A stretch of 64,000 nucleotides of DNA from contig NZ_FPAJ01000001.1 in the NCBI RefSeq assembly GCF_900116285.1, positions 806,001 through 870,000 of the forward strand, written 5' to 3'. Origin of the DNA: Sulfitobacter marinus. Its GTDB lineage: Bacteria; Pseudomonadota; Alphaproteobacteria; Rhodobacterales; Rhodobacteraceae. Of the stretch, positions 36,478 through 45,419 are shown one piece after another (position 1 is the first letter of the stretch; every line of letters begins with the position of its first letter). The notes beneath the pieces were generated by a model. The model ran no database searches, was not told the origin of the DNA, and saw only the letters and a list, made by a program, of their open reading frames with translations. A program made the translations under genes and the position numbers.

Positions 36478-37362
36478 CTAGCGCCCCTTGATCTTGATCG
36501 TGTATTGACGCCGCGCGCCTGCCGGCGGTTTGGGAAATGGCGCAGCTTTGCGGATCAGCGTCAGAGCCGCCTGATCCAGCGCAGCCGACCCCGAACTGCG
36601 CGCAACAGAAACCCCGCCCAAACCGCCGCTCGCCGAGATCGTAAAGGCAATCACGGCCTCGCCCTTGGATTTGACCCGCGGTTTGCCCACCCGCGAGATC
36701 CGGCGCATCACTTGACCGGGGTAGTTGCTGACCGCAGCATTCCCCGCCTGAGAGGCGGCTTTTTTGGCCTTGCCTGTGGTTGTCGCCTTGGCGTTTTTGT
36801 TTTTGCCCGTCTCTGCGCCCTTGGTGTTGTTACGCTTTGCATTGCCACGCGCCGTCGCCTTTTTTACCGGTTTCTTTTTGGGCTTTTTCTTGACGACTTC
36901 GGGGGTCTTTTCCTTGGGGCGCTGCGACTGCAACGGGGCATCGGTCTTGGGCGTTTCGGTGACAATCGTCTCGGGCTTTGGGGCCCCAGTGGGTGCCGGA
37001 GGGGTCGCAGGCACCGGCGTCAACGCCGCCATCACGAGAGGGGTCGGTGTCACCGGCTGTGTCAGCTCGGGCGTCAGTGCCAGTTCCGGCTTCGCAATGG
37101 GCTCGGGTCGAACGGGCTCCGCTTTTACAGGCTCGATCACTTCAGGTTCGACAGGTTGTTCTACCTCGGTATCGGGCGTCTTTGCCGTCAAGGTGCCAAC
37201 GGCCATATCCTCAAATGTGGACCCCATTCTGGCTTCAACCGGGGCACCCCCGCCAGCCATTTCGATCCGGTTTTTGGGCACGCTGAACTGCGCCGCGCCA
37301 GCAACAATACCCGTCGCCAGAACCAACGACACACCCCTGGCAAGATGAGAGCGAAATATCAT
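36478..37362 (-). CDS. tonB: TonB energy-transducing protein
   Basis: A 294-aa protein with an N-terminal membrane anchor (about residues 10-30), a periplasmic linker rich in Pro, Glu and Val and then in Lys and Ala (about 65-205), and a C-terminal TonB domain with YPGQVMRRISRVGKPRVKSKGEAVIAFTISASGGL and a final KIKGR. It transmits proton-motive energy to outer-membrane receptors. It overlaps the preceding exbD by 4 bp and lies just ahead of the siderophore ABC genes. Confidence 0.92.
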   Translation of the reverse strand: MIFRSHLARGVSLVLATGIVAGAAQFSVPKNRIEMAGGGAPVEARMGSTFEDMAVGTLTAKTPDTEVEQPVEPEVIEPVKAEPVRPEPIAKPELALTPELTQPVTPTPLVMAALTPVPATPPAPTGAPKPETIVTETPKTDAPLQSQRPKEKTPEVVKKKPKKKPVKKATARGNAKRNNTKGAETGKNKNAKATTTGKAKKAASQAGNAAVSNYPGQVMRRISRVGKPRVKSKGEAVIAFTISASGGLGGVSVARSSGSAALDQAALTLIRKAAPFPKPPAGARRQYTIKIKGR

Positions 37363-37748
37363 TCCAAAGCCCTTTTTGTAACCAGCATGACGCGCTGTGC
37401 CCCTGCGCTGCGCAAATCCCGTGTGAGGCTGACCAGCGCCGCCGCAGGAAGCGTACGGTCCGGCACGATGCGCACGGTTTCCCGGTCTTCCTCAGACAGG
37501 CTCGCGACAAAGGTGGCAGCGTCGGCCTGATCTTCGCCCTCAAAGCTGATGCGCCCATCGGGATAGACGACCAAGGCATTTGGCGGGGCTTGGCCGTCCA
37601 ATTCGCGGGTCTCAACCAGCGTCAGGGACGGATCAAGCGGCTGAGCCAAGGTGCCCGCGACCATAAAGAACACAAGCATCAAAAAGACGATGTTGATCAA
37701 GGCGATGGTCGGTTCGCGTTGGGGCTTGGCTTTTGCAAACTTACGCAT
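37359..37748 (-). CDS. exbD: ExbD-family biopolymer transport protein (second copy)
   Basis: A 129-aa protein with a single N-terminal membrane segment (INIVFLMLVFFMVAGT, about residues 18-36) and a small periplasmic domain. In the ExbD family an Asp in the membrane segment carries protons; here that position reads Asn (ALINIVFLML), so this copy may not conduct protons itself. It starts 2 bp after the first exbD stop and overlaps tonB by 4 bp. Confidence 0.88.
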   Translation of the reverse strand: MRKFAKAKPQREPTIALINIVFLMLVFFMVAGTLAQPLDPSLTLVETRELDGQAPPNALVVYPDGRISFEGEDQADAATFVASLSEEDRETVRIVPDRTLPAAALVSLTRDLRSAGAQRVMLVTKRALE

Positions 37749-37750
37749 GT

Positions 37751-38128
37751 TCAGCCCCCCAGAACCGAGACCTGCAAAGCAGGAAAACCGCGCAGCGCCA
37801 CCAGCAAATCCGTCAGCCGTTGCGCATCGACACCCGCCTTGAGCGAGACCAGCAAAACCGTACCTTCTTGAGCCTGACCGACGCTGGATGACGCCAATGC
37901 GTCCAGCCCCACATCGTCGCCGTTCACCCGCAGGGTTTCAGTGCCAAGCTGCAAAAACAACGGCTTGGCATCACTAGGGGCGGCCGTCCCCGGTCCCGCC
38001 GCGGCCAGCTCCACCTCGGAGAATTTTGAAAAGGTAGAAGTGAGCATAAAGAACAAGAGCAGCAGAAAAATGACATCAATCAGCGACGTCATCGATAATC
38101 TGCGTCTGCGCGTGCGTGGCCTAGCCAT
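37751..38128 (-). CDS. exbD: ExbD-family biopolymer transport protein (first copy)
   Basis: A 125-aa protein with one membrane segment containing the proton-carrying Asp (SLIDVIFLLLLFFMLTS) and a periplasmic domain. Together with ExbB it forms the proton-driven motor for TonB. The ATG at 38128 overlaps the exbB stop by 8 bp; an in-frame ATG seven codons upstream is possible but lies further inside exbB. Confidence 0.9.
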   Translation of the reverse strand: MARPRTRRRRLSMTSLIDVIFLLLLFFMLTSTFSKFSEVELAAAGPGTAAPSDAKPLFLQLGTETLRVNGDDVGLDALASSSVGQAQEGTVLLVSLKAGVDAQRLTDLLVALRGFPALQVSVLGG

Positions 38129-38795
38129 GGGCGGCAACTGCCCCCTCATATGCGCTGGCCTGACTAGGTGATGGCCCTGCGGCGGGGTGCAGAACGGTCA
38201 GGATCGCCTTGTCAGCGATCACGCGCTCGGCCTCCATCCGCTGTTCAAGCCAGCTAAGGATCACGGCGGTGGGCATGGCCACCACCAGCCCCACGGCTGT
38301 GGTCAAAAGCGCCACCCAGATACCACCGGCCAGAATTGACGGATCGACCTGCGACCCGGCAGCTTGCAAAGCCTGGAACGCCTCAATCATCCCCAATACC
38401 GTTCCGAACAGCCCCAACAACGGGGCCAACTGCGCAACGGAATCAAGCAAACGGAAACCGGTTTCAAGCTTGGCAAACTGGGCCTCAGCCTCGGCCTGAA
38501 GCCGCTCTGCCCCGGTTTGGGGCGCTGACATCGCCTGATCTACCACAGGCACCAGATAGCTTTTGGACCGGCCCAATGCCGTCCGTGCGCCAGCGCGGTC
38601 CCCCTGATCCCATGCCGCAACGGCCTGAGACAGCGCCGTGTGACGGCCAACAGCCGAACGCCAAAATTGCCATGCTTTATATATGGATACGGCAAGGGTC
38701 AGCACAGCGACTGCCATCAGAACGACCACAACCGGGCCGCCGGTCTCGGCGATCTGAGCAAAGGACTCTGCGATGGCGTTCACGATACCCATCAT
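38121..38795 (-). CDS. exbB: ExbB/TolQ-family proton channel protein
   Basis: A 224-aa MotA/TolQ/ExbB-domain protein with three membrane segments (about residues 15-37, 110-135 and 150-175). The conserved LDSVAQLAPLLGLFGTVLGMIEAFQAL and GIWVALLTTAVGLVVAMPTAV stretches are present. Its start overlaps the secreted unknown gene stop by one base. Genome context (two exbD genes and tonB) places it in the TonB system and not in Tol-Pal. Confidence 0.93.
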   Translation of the reverse strand: MMGIVNAIAESFAQIAETGGPVVVVLMAVAVLTLAVSIYKAWQFWRSAVGRHTALSQAVAAWDQGDRAGARTALGRSKSYLVPVVDQAMSAPQTGAERLQAEAEAQFAKLETGFRLLDSVAQLAPLLGLFGTVLGMIEAFQALQAAGSQVDPSILAGGIWVALLTTAVGLVVAMPTAVILSWLEQRMEAERVIADKAILTVLHPAAGPSPSQASAYEGAVAAHG

Positions 38796-39226
38796 CAGCC
38801 CAACACCTCGATGTCGGCACGCGACGATGGGCGCAGACCGGTTTCACACGCATCTGGCGCAATGCCGTCGCCTTCGCAGGTGCTGGCACCGTTAAACAAT
38901 ACGCGACCCAGATCATCGCAGCTGATTTGCGGCACGGCGAACTGACGCACACGGGGGCGTTCGGGCGGCAATGTGCCAAAATCGAACAGGGTCAAGCGGC
39001 TGACCTGACCTGCCTTGTCAAACAAGGCGACCTCGTAGACCAGTTTATCAACAGGTGTTTTCATCCCGTTCGTGATCATGAAAGACAACGTGCAGGCCTC
39101 GGCGCTTGATTCAGCGGCATTCAGCTCGACCGCGATATGACCGCCGGTGTCAGATTGTTGTGCGCAAGCGATCTGCGCCGACAAAACAAGCGGTACCGCC
39201 AGAAAGGCGAAACGGAAACGGGGCAT
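38795..39226 (-). CDS. Secreted protein of unknown function, first gene of the exbB-tonB operon
   Basis: A 143-aa protein with a signal peptide (about residues 1-22, SAQIACAQQS). The mature part has five Cys residues and looks like a small beta-rich periplasmic domain (EACTLSFMITNGMKTPVDKLVYEVALFDKAGQ). I do not recognise a named family. It shares one base with exbB, so it belongs to the same transcript and may act with the TonB motor or iron uptake in the periplasm; that is inference from position. Confidence 0.82.
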   Translation of the reverse strand: MPRFRFAFLAVPLVLSAQIACAQQSDTGGHIAVELNAAESSAEACTLSFMITNGMKTPVDKLVYEVALFDKAGQVSRLTLFDFGTLPPERPRVRQFAVPQISCDDLGRVLFNGASTCEGDGIAPDACETGLRPSSRADIEVLG

Positions 39227-39299
39227 GGAGACTCCTGACCGGGTAATGGTTGCTGTGTTGGCTAAGACGGCGTGCGCCCTTGGCTGGTCATCGGCGCTG

Positions 39300-39315
39300 G
39301 AAATTAAACAATTTC
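39300..39315. promoter_or_regulatory. Inverted repeat upstream of the exbB-tonB operon
   Basis: GAAATT-AAAC-AATTTC, 6-bp arms with a 4-bp spacer, about 74 bp upstream of the first gene of the iron block. It is a candidate operator for an iron regulator, but the arms are short and A+T-rich. Confidence 0.3.
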
Positions 39316-39471
39316 ACCAAAACGCGTGATTCCACGTTTGCTACCAAACAAACGGCGCCGCGACAATCCCGACTTTTATACTCAACTACTGAAGGCTGGT
39401 AGAAAAAAGCTTTGATTGAGGAGGCCTGTGCACAGCAGGACACCAATCAGTAAGCACCCTGCCCGCAGGAT

Positions 39472-40362
39472 TTATTCGACGTTCTGCACCTGCTCGCGCA
39501 TCTGATCGATGACGGCCTTTAACGCCAGCCCGACGCGCGTCAACTCGGTATTCTGGGACTTTGAGCACAAGGTATTAGCCTCGCGGTTGAATTCCTGCAT
39601 CAAGAAATCCAGCTTACGGCCGACCGGCCCGCCCTGGCCCAGCAGATCACGCGCCGCGCTGACATGCGCATGCAAACGGTCGATTTCCTCGGTGATATCC
39701 GCCTTGACCGCGATCAGCGCCAGTTCTTGCGCCAGCCGGTCCGCATCCACGCCTTCGGTGTTCTCAAGCACCCGCGCCAGATTGCGCTGCAAGTTCTGTG
39801 CCATCTCGGCTTTGCGCTGTTCGGCAAGCGCCGCGGCTTGCAGGGTGAGCGCTTCAATCTCAGCCAGTTGTGTTTGTAGTACCTGTTCCAGCGCTGCCCC
39901 TTCGCGGGCACGCATGGCGTTGAAAGCCGCCAGAACCGTTGTGAACTCGGCCAGCAGCGCCTTGGCCAGCCTTTCGACATCATCATCAGTGGTCGCTTGT
40001 TCCAAGACACCGCGCATGGTCACGATATCGCTTGCTTTGGACGGGGCCAGCGACACGCCCGCATCCATTGCACGCGTTTCGATCTGTTGCAGCGCCTCCA
40101 GCACGGTATCCAGCTGGGCGGCATTCACCGTCAGGCTGCCCGTATTTTCGTCGCGGGCGATCCGCAGATTGCACGAAACATTTCCCCGCGCGATCTGCGC
40201 GCTAAGCTGTTTGCGCAGTCCCGCCTCTAGCCCGTCCACCCAATCTGGCACGCGCAAGCGCAGATCAAGCCCCTTGCCGTTGACCGACCGCAATTCCCAC
40301 CCCCAACTATGGGGAGGCAATGCGCCACTGGCTGAGGCAAAACCGGTCATTGAACGTATCAT
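39472..40362 (-). CDS. YicC-family endoribonuclease
   Basis: A 296-aa protein with the conserved N-terminus MIRSMTGFASASG and C-terminal region GRKLDFLMQEFNREANTLCSKSQN of the YicC/YloC family. E. coli YicC is an endoribonuclease involved in small-RNA turnover. The middle is helical and charged, consistent with the family. In many alphaproteobacteria yicC precedes gmk, but here gmk is about 11 kb away on the same strand, with the iron block between them, so the pair may have been split by an insertion. Confidence 0.92.
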   Translation of the reverse strand: MIRSMTGFASASGALPPHSWGWELRSVNGKGLDLRLRVPDWVDGLEAGLRKQLSAQIARGNVSCNLRIARDENTGSLTVNAAQLDTVLEALQQIETRAMDAGVSLAPSKASDIVTMRGVLEQATTDDDVERLAKALLAEFTTVLAAFNAMRAREGAALEQVLQTQLAEIEALTLQAAALAEQRKAEMAQNLQRNLARVLENTEGVDADRLAQELALIAVKADITEEIDRLHAHVSAARDLLGQGGPVGRKLDFLMQEFNREANTLCSKSQNTELTRVGLALKAVIDQMREQVQNVE

Positions 40363-40622
40363 AGGGCATCCTGTGGGCTGGGGCTCTGCCCCGCTTTAAA
40401 ATCCAAACTGCGGTTCTGGGCAAGCCCCATGGGCAAGTTCCCGCGCCCGCTATCCCTAGCCAAAAGTTAACCACTTCATGAGATTTGTATGCAAATTTGC
40501 GATGAAATTGTTATAACAGGATCAAAGCGGCACTTTTGTGCTGCCCTCAAATACGAGCAGCGGTCGAAACAACCAATAAGCGCCGACCACAACACAGACG
40601 CAACCAAGACGAGACGGAATTC

Positions 40623-41288
40623 ATGTACGAGCATCCAAAAGACCCCCAGAATATCGTCAAGTTGAACGATTTTCACGCGCATCACAGCTTTTCGGCCATC
40701 GCCCAGGTCGAAGCCTATTGGGAAGGTCTGCGCCAAGACAGGCTGCTGCCCAAACGGTCGGACATCGACCCGCGCGGGATCGAAGCGGCGCTGGAATATG
40801 CCTTTATCCTGGAACGGGTCGCCCCCGGCGTCGCGCGGATGCGCATCGCAGGTAGCCATCTGAGCGATCTGATGGGCATGGAAGTACGCGGCATGCCGAT
40901 CACTGCATTCTTGTCGACGGAGTCGCGGCGCAGGTTCAGTGACACGCTGGAAGAGCTGTTTAGCACCCCCGCTGTAGGCACCCTTGCCCTGCGCAACGAG
41001 ACAGGGGCCGCCGAAGGGCGCATGGTATTGCTGCCGTTGAAAAGCGACATGGGCGATGTCACCCGCATGTTGGGCTGTTTCGTGACCAAAGGTGACATTG
41101 CCGCCGACCCGTGCCGATTTAACATCGAAGATATCCAAGTTCGCCCGCTTATGGCTCAGCAACCTGTGTTTGACCGCGCGCCTCAGCCCCCCGTGGCTGA
41201 CGCCCCAAAAGCGCAGCGCCCTGTACGACAGCAGTGCACGGACGGGGGCAGCGTTCCCTATCTGCGGCTGGTAAAGTCCGACAGCTGA
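40623..41288 (+). CDS. PAS-like DUF1386 protein
   Basis: A 221-aa cytoplasmic protein of the PAS_5/DUF1386 group found in many alphaproteobacteria, with the core RSDIDPRGIEAALEYAFILERVAPGVARMRIAGSHLSDLMGMEVRGMP. It lacks any output domain, so it may sense a ligand and bind a partner. The ATG at 40623 gives the family N-terminus; the upstream open part has no ribosome site. A bidirectional terminator separates it from the convergent DAHP synthase gene. Confidence 0.85.
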   Translation: MYEHPKDPQNIVKLNDFHAHHSFSAIAQVEAYWEGLRQDRLLPKRSDIDPRGIEAALEYAFILERVAPGVARMRIAGSHLSDLMGMEVRGMPITAFLSTESRRRFSDTLEELFSTPAVGTLALRNETGAAEGRMVLLPLKSDMGDVTRMLGCFVTKGDIAADPCRFNIEDIQVRPLMAQQPVFDRAPQPPVADAPKAQRPVRQQCTDGGSVPYLRLVKSDS

Positions 41289-41313
41289 CGGGCAGCTATC
41301 CATAACCTCCCAC

Positions 41314-41350
41314 AAAAAAGGCCGCGCATCACATGATGCGCGGCCTTTTT
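41314..41350. terminator. Bidirectional rho-independent terminator
   Basis: AAAAAA, an 11-bp perfect stem (GGCCGCGCATC with GATGCGCGGCC) closing a 4-base loop, then TTTTT. T-runs on both strands let it end both the PAS-like gene (plus) and the DAHP synthase gene (minus). Confidence 0.93.
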
Positions 41351-41369
41351 ACTCAACCTTTTTAACCGC

Positions 41370-42740
41370 TTAGATTGCGACCTTGGCCTGATGTGCCGTC
41401 CGGCGCGCCGACAGCTCTTCGGCCACAAGGAACGCAAGCTCCAGCGACTGGCTGGCGTTCAGACGGGGATCACAAGCTGTGTGGTAACGGTCTGACAGAT
41501 CTTCATCCTGCACAGCACGCACACCACCGGTACATTCGGTCACATCCTGGCCGGTCATCTCGAAATGTACGCCGCCCGGAACGGTCCCCTCGGCTGCATG
41601 CACTGCAAAGAATTCACGGACTTCGCGCAGGACGGAATCAAAGGGCCGCGTTTTATAGCCGCTGGACGATTTGATCGTGTTGCCATGCATGGCGTCACAG
41701 GTCCAAACCACGTTCGCGCCTTCTTCCTGCACGGTTTTGATCAAGCGCGGCAGGTGTTCACCCACATTGCCCGCACCGAACCGCGCGATCAGGGTCAAGC
41801 GCCCCTCCTCGTTTTGCGGGTTCAGCTTTTTCATCAGCAGTTTCAGGTCGTCGCTGGTCATGGTCGGGCCGCATTTCAACCCGATTGGGTTTTGTACGCC
41901 ACGCGCGAATTCCACATGGGCACCGTCCGGCTGACGGGTACGGTCGCCGATCCAGATCATGTGGCCAGAGCCTGCCAACCATTTACCGGTTTGGCTGTCC
42001 TGACGGCATAGCGCCTCTTCATACTCAAGCAAAAGCGATTCGTGGCTTGTATAATATTCCACCGATTGCAGGGTATGAGCCGTCTCGGCCGTGACACCCG
42101 CTGCCGCCATGAAATCCAAAGTGTCGGAAATCCGGTTGGCAATGTCGCGGTATTTCTCGGCCTTTTCGCTTTCGGTAAAGCCCAAGGTCCATCCATGTAC
42201 CTGATGCACATCAGCATAGCCGCCCGTTGAAAAGGCGCGGATCAGGTTCAGCGTCGCAGCCGCCTGCGTGTAGGCGCGCAGCATCTTTTGCGGGTCTGGA
42301 ATGCGGGCTTCCGGAGTGAAGTCGAGCCCGTTGATGATATCACCACGGTAGCTGGGCAGCTCAACGCCATCGACCACCTCTGTCGGGGCGGAACGCGGTT
42401 TGGCGAACTGACCCGCCATACGCCCCACTTTGATCACAGGCACCTTGGCACCATGGGTCAGCACGATCGCCATTTGCAGCATGACCTTGAATGTATCGCG
42501 GATCATGTCACTGCTGAATTGCTCAAAGCTTTCGGCGCAATCGCCGCCCTGAAGCAAGAACGCCTCACCGCGACCAGCGGCGGCCAGATGCTTTTTCAAC
42601 CGGCGTGCTTCGCCTGCAAAAACCAACAATGGATACCGGGACAATTCTGCCTCGACAGCCTGCAGTGCAGCCTGGTCTGGATAGTCGGGCATCTGGATCC
42701 GCGGTTTGTCGCGCCAGCTTGATTTTGTCCAATCGGTCAT
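41370..42740 (-). CDS. 3-deoxy-7-phosphoheptulonate synthase, class II
   Basis: A 456-aa class II (plant-type) DAHP synthase that joins phosphoenolpyruvate and erythrose-4-phosphate, the first step of aromatic amino acid synthesis. Recognisable stretches include [34 protein letters not shown] and [16 protein letters not shown]. The ATG at 42740 gives the normal [11 protein letters not shown]-terminus. It stands alone between a bidirectional terminator and the divergent regulator gene. Confidence 0.95.
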   Translation of the reverse strand: MTDWTKSSWRDKPRIQMPDYPDQAALQAVEAELSRYPLLVFAGEARRLKKHLAAAGRGEAFLLQGGDCAESFEQFSSDMIRDTFKVMLQMAIVLTHGAKVPVIKVGRMAGQFAKPRSAPTEVVDGVELPSYRGDIINGLDFTPEARIPDPQKMLRAYTQAAATLNLIRAFSTGGYADVHQVHGWTLGFTESEKAEKYRDIANRISDTLDFMAAAGVTAETAHTLQSVEYYTSHESLLLEYEEALCRQDSQTGKWLAGSGHMIWIGDRTRQPDGAHVEFARGVQNPIGLKCGPTMTSDDLKLLMKKLNPQNEEGRLTLIARFGAGNVGEHLPRLIKTVQEEGANVVWTCDAMHGNTIKSSSGYKTRPFDSVLREVREFFAVHAAEGTVPGGVHFEMTGQDVTECTGGVRAVQDEDLSDRYHTACDPRLNASQSLELAFLVAEELSARRTAHQAKVAI

Positions 42741-42940
42741 CTTCTCTCTCCGAAGTAGGCATAGCGCCGGATGTCCTGCGCTAACGGTTGAGCCAACGGT
42801 ATACAAAAGCCAGCGCCCAGTGACCAGAACCGAATTCCCCCTATTGACCTTTGCCCCCTCACGCGGGCAAGGTTTTCGGCAGGTTTTTACGCCAGAGGAA
42901 CCTGACCTACGAAAATTTCCACATTACTGAAAGAGCAGCG

Positions 42941-43945
42941 ATGTCAGACACGCAATCGGCCATCCGCATCCCGGTTAACGAAGATAGGCCAAAGCTGTTT
43001 GTTTTTGTCTTGCTCGAAAACTTTACCATGCTGAGCTTTGCGTCGGCTGTGGAATGTTTACGCATAACCAATCGGATGGCGGGCCGCGAGGTGTATAACT
43101 GGCGTTTGATCGGCGAAGGCGGGACCTATGTTAGCTGCTCAGCTGGCGCACAGTTCACGCTTGATGGCGATCTGGACGAATTGCGCCGCGAGGATACGCT
43201 GGTGATTTGCAGCGGCATCGACGTTCAGGCCGCCACCACCAAAAAGCTGTTGGGCTGGCTGCGCCGCGAGGCCCGCAAGGGCATGATGGTCGGCGGGCTT
43301 TGTACTGCGGCCTTTACACTGGCCAAAGCCGGATTGCTGGATGGCAAAAAGGCGACGATCCACTGGGAAAATCAAGACAGCTTTACCGAGGAATTCGAAG
43401 ACGTCACCCTGACCAAATCGGTTTTCGTGGTTGACGGCAATCGGATGACCACAGCGGGTGGGACGTCCTCGATTGACCTGATGCTGAAACTGATCGCCGA
43501 TGATCAGGGCGAGGAAATGGCCAATTCGGTGGCCGATCAGCTGATTTATTCGTCGATCCGCACAGACCAAGACACCCAACGTTTGTCCGTGCCAACCCGC
43601 ATCGGCGTGCGCCACCCCAAATTAAGCCAAGTCATCCAGATGATGGAACGCAATATCGAGGAACCGATCAGCCCCTCGACCTTGGCAAAAGACGTGGGTA
43701 TGTCGACCCGCCAGTTGGAGCGCCTGTTCCGCCGCTATCTGAACCGCAGCCCTAAACGGTACTATATGGAACTGCGTCTGCAAAAGGCGCGCAACCTGTT
43801 GATGCAAACGGATATGAGCGTGATCAACGTGGCGCTGGCCTGCGGCTTTGCCTCGCCCTCACATTTCTCAAAATGCTACCGGGCGCATTACGACACCACC
43901 CCGTACCGCGAACGCGGATCACATGCAGCACGGTTGTCCATTTAG
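42941..43945 (+). CDS. GlxA-family AraC-type transcriptional regulator
   Basis: A 334-aa regulator with an N-terminal DJ-1/PfpI-like amidase domain (about residues 15-205; nucleophile-elbow Cys in GGLCTAAFTLA) and a C-terminal AraC double helix-turn-helix (about 225-330, LAKDVGMSTRQLERLFRRYLNRSPKRYYM and ALACGFASPSHFSKCYRAHYDTTP). This family often controls glycine betaine, carnitine or choline catabolism and related amino acid use. The upstream extension in the same frame is ignored; the ATG at 42941 starts MSDTQSAIR. The liv-type operon follows. Confidence 0.92.
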   Translation: MSDTQSAIRIPVNEDRPKLFVFVLLENFTMLSFASAVECLRITNRMAGREVYNWRLIGEGGTYVSCSAGAQFTLDGDLDELRREDTLVICSGIDVQAATTKKLLGWLRREARKGMMVGGLCTAAFTLAKAGLLDGKKATIHWENQDSFTEEFEDVTLTKSVFVVDGNRMTTAGGTSSIDLMLKLIADDQGEEMANSVADQLIYSSIRTDQDTQRLSVPTRIGVRHPKLSQVIQMMERNIEEPISPSTLAKDVGMSTRQLERLFRRYLNRSPKRYYMELRLQKARNLLMQTDMSVINVALACGFASPSHFSKCYRAHYDTTPYRERGSHAARLSI

Positions 43946-44129
43946 GCAACTCGAATGTGCCCTACATTGACCAGCGCGCGATTTTTTCCAAATCTGGCAC
44001 CGCAGGGCAGGATTTTTCAATCGCCAGCGCGGCTTGACCTACGGTGAACGCTTGATTGCGCTTTTCTTTTTGAAAAACCCCGCATAGGCTTTGCTCCGAA
44101 CATAAAAAGTTCCAACAAGGGAGATAACA

Positions 44130-45323
44130 ATGAAAAAGATGCTTATGGCCACAACGGCTGCGGCACTGCTTGCGACAAACGCTTTTGCGGGTTCGCACGC
44201 GACAGAAGTGAAAATCGGGATCGAATTCGGATTTACCGGCCCAATTGAATCGCTGACCGGCCCCATGGCCTCTGGCGCTGAAATGGCGATGAAAGAAGTC
44301 ACCGACAGCGGCAAACTGCTGGGCGGCGCGACTGTCACAGGTCTGCGCGCGGATTCCGGCTGTATCGACAACGCGCTGGCGGTTGCCGGTGCTGAACGTC
44401 TGATTTCCGAGGGCATCAACGGTCTGATCGGCGCGGATTGTTCCGGCGTGACAGGTGCGGTTTTGCAAAACGTCGCCATTCCAAACGGCATGGTCATGAT
44501 TTCGCCCTCCGCCACATCGCCCGGTCTGTCCACAATGGAAGACAACGGTCTGTTTTTCCGCACCTCCCCATCGGATGCGCGTGAAGGTCAGGTTATGGCG
44601 GAAATCCTGCAAGAGCGTGGCGTGAAATCCATCGCCCTGACCTACACAAACAACGACTACGGCAAGGGTCTTGCTGACGCGATCCAAACCTCGTTCGAGG
44701 CCGTAGGTGGTGAAGTGACAATCGTTGCGGCCCACGAAGACGGCAAAGCAGATTACTCTGCCGAAGTTGGCGCGCTGGCGTCTGCTGGTGGTGAAATTCT
44801 GGTTGTTGCGGGTTACCTTGACCAAGGTGGTCCTGGCATCATCAACGCCGCCCTTGATACCGGTGCATTCGACACATTCGGTCTGCCAGGTGGTATGATC
44901 GGTGACACATTGCCCGGTCGTATCGGCGATGATCTGAACGGTTCTTACGGTCAAATCGCCGGTTCCGAGGGTCAAGGCATCGATGTTTTCGCCAAAATGG
45001 CCGAAGGCGAAGGCTTTAACGGGACATCGCCTTACACCCCTGAATCCTATGACGCAGCGGCGCTGTTCATGTTGGCGATGCAGGCGGCAGAATCCACAGA
45101 TCCAGCCGTGTACGGCCCCAAGATCCTTGATGTGGCCAACGCACCGGGCGAAAAAATCTATCCCGGCGAACTGGCAAAAGCGCTTGAGCTGATCGCAGCT
45201 GGCAAGGATGTTGACTATGTCGGCGCATCCGCAGTCGAACTGATCGGCCCCGGTGAATCCGCCGGTACATACCGCATGATTGAAGTCAAAGACGGCGTGA
45301 TCGAAACCATCGGTTTCAAGTAA
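44130..45323 (+). CDS. Branched-chain amino acid-type ABC transporter substrate-binding protein
   Basis: A 397-aa periplasmic protein (LivK-like, Peripla_BP_6) with a signal peptide (about residues 1-21, TNAFAGSHA). GIEFGFTGPIESLTGPMASGAEMA opens the mature fold and the TYTNNDYGKGLADAIQ stretch is typical. Ligand could be a branched-chain amino acid, amide or other small organic compound. AGGGAG lies 8 bases before the ATG. It is followed by a hairpin and then the ATPase and permease genes. Confidence 0.92.
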   Translation: MKKMLMATTAAALLATNAFAGSHATEVKIGIEFGFTGPIESLTGPMASGAEMAMKEVTDSGKLLGGATVTGLRADSGCIDNALAVAGAERLISEGINGLIGADCSGVTGAVLQNVAIPNGMVMISPSATSPGLSTMEDNGLFFRTSPSDAREGQVMAEILQERGVKSIALTYTNNDYGKGLADAIQTSFEAVGGEVTIVAAHEDGKADYSAEVGALASAGGEILVVAGYLDQGGPGIINAALDTGAFDTFGLPGGMIGDTLPGRIGDDLNGSYGQIAGSEGQGIDVFAKMAEGEGFNGTSPYTPESYDAAALFMLAMQAAESTDPAVYGPKILDVANAPGEKIYPGELAKALELIAAGKDVDYVGASAVELIGPGESAGTYRMIEVKDGVIETIGFK

Positions 45324-45344
45324 GCCTTTCTTACAGTGACATTG

Positions 45345-45374
45345 CAGCAGTCCGGGCAACCGGGCTGCTGTTTT
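45345..45374 (+). terminator. Hairpin between the binding-protein gene and livG (attenuating terminator)
   Basis: CAGCAGTCCGG pairs with CCGGGCTGCTG (one G-U pair) around a GCAA tetraloop, then TTTT. It lies 21 bp after the binding-protein stop. Partial termination here would make more binding protein than transporter, a common arrangement. Confidence 0.75.
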
Positions 45375-45419
45375 CTAGATATAACCGCGCATTCACGACG
45401 CGGACACGGGGATAACCAT

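Noticed and set aside
36781-36900. Low-complexity Lys/Ala-rich stretch in tonB, looking like a repeat
   Set aside because: It is the ordinary periplasmic linker of TonB proteins and not a DNA repeat array.
43962-45359. 465-aa minus-strand ORF opposite the liv binding-protein gene
   Set aside because: It is the mirror of a clear LivK-like gene, is rich in Cys and His without domain structure, and has no ribosome site.
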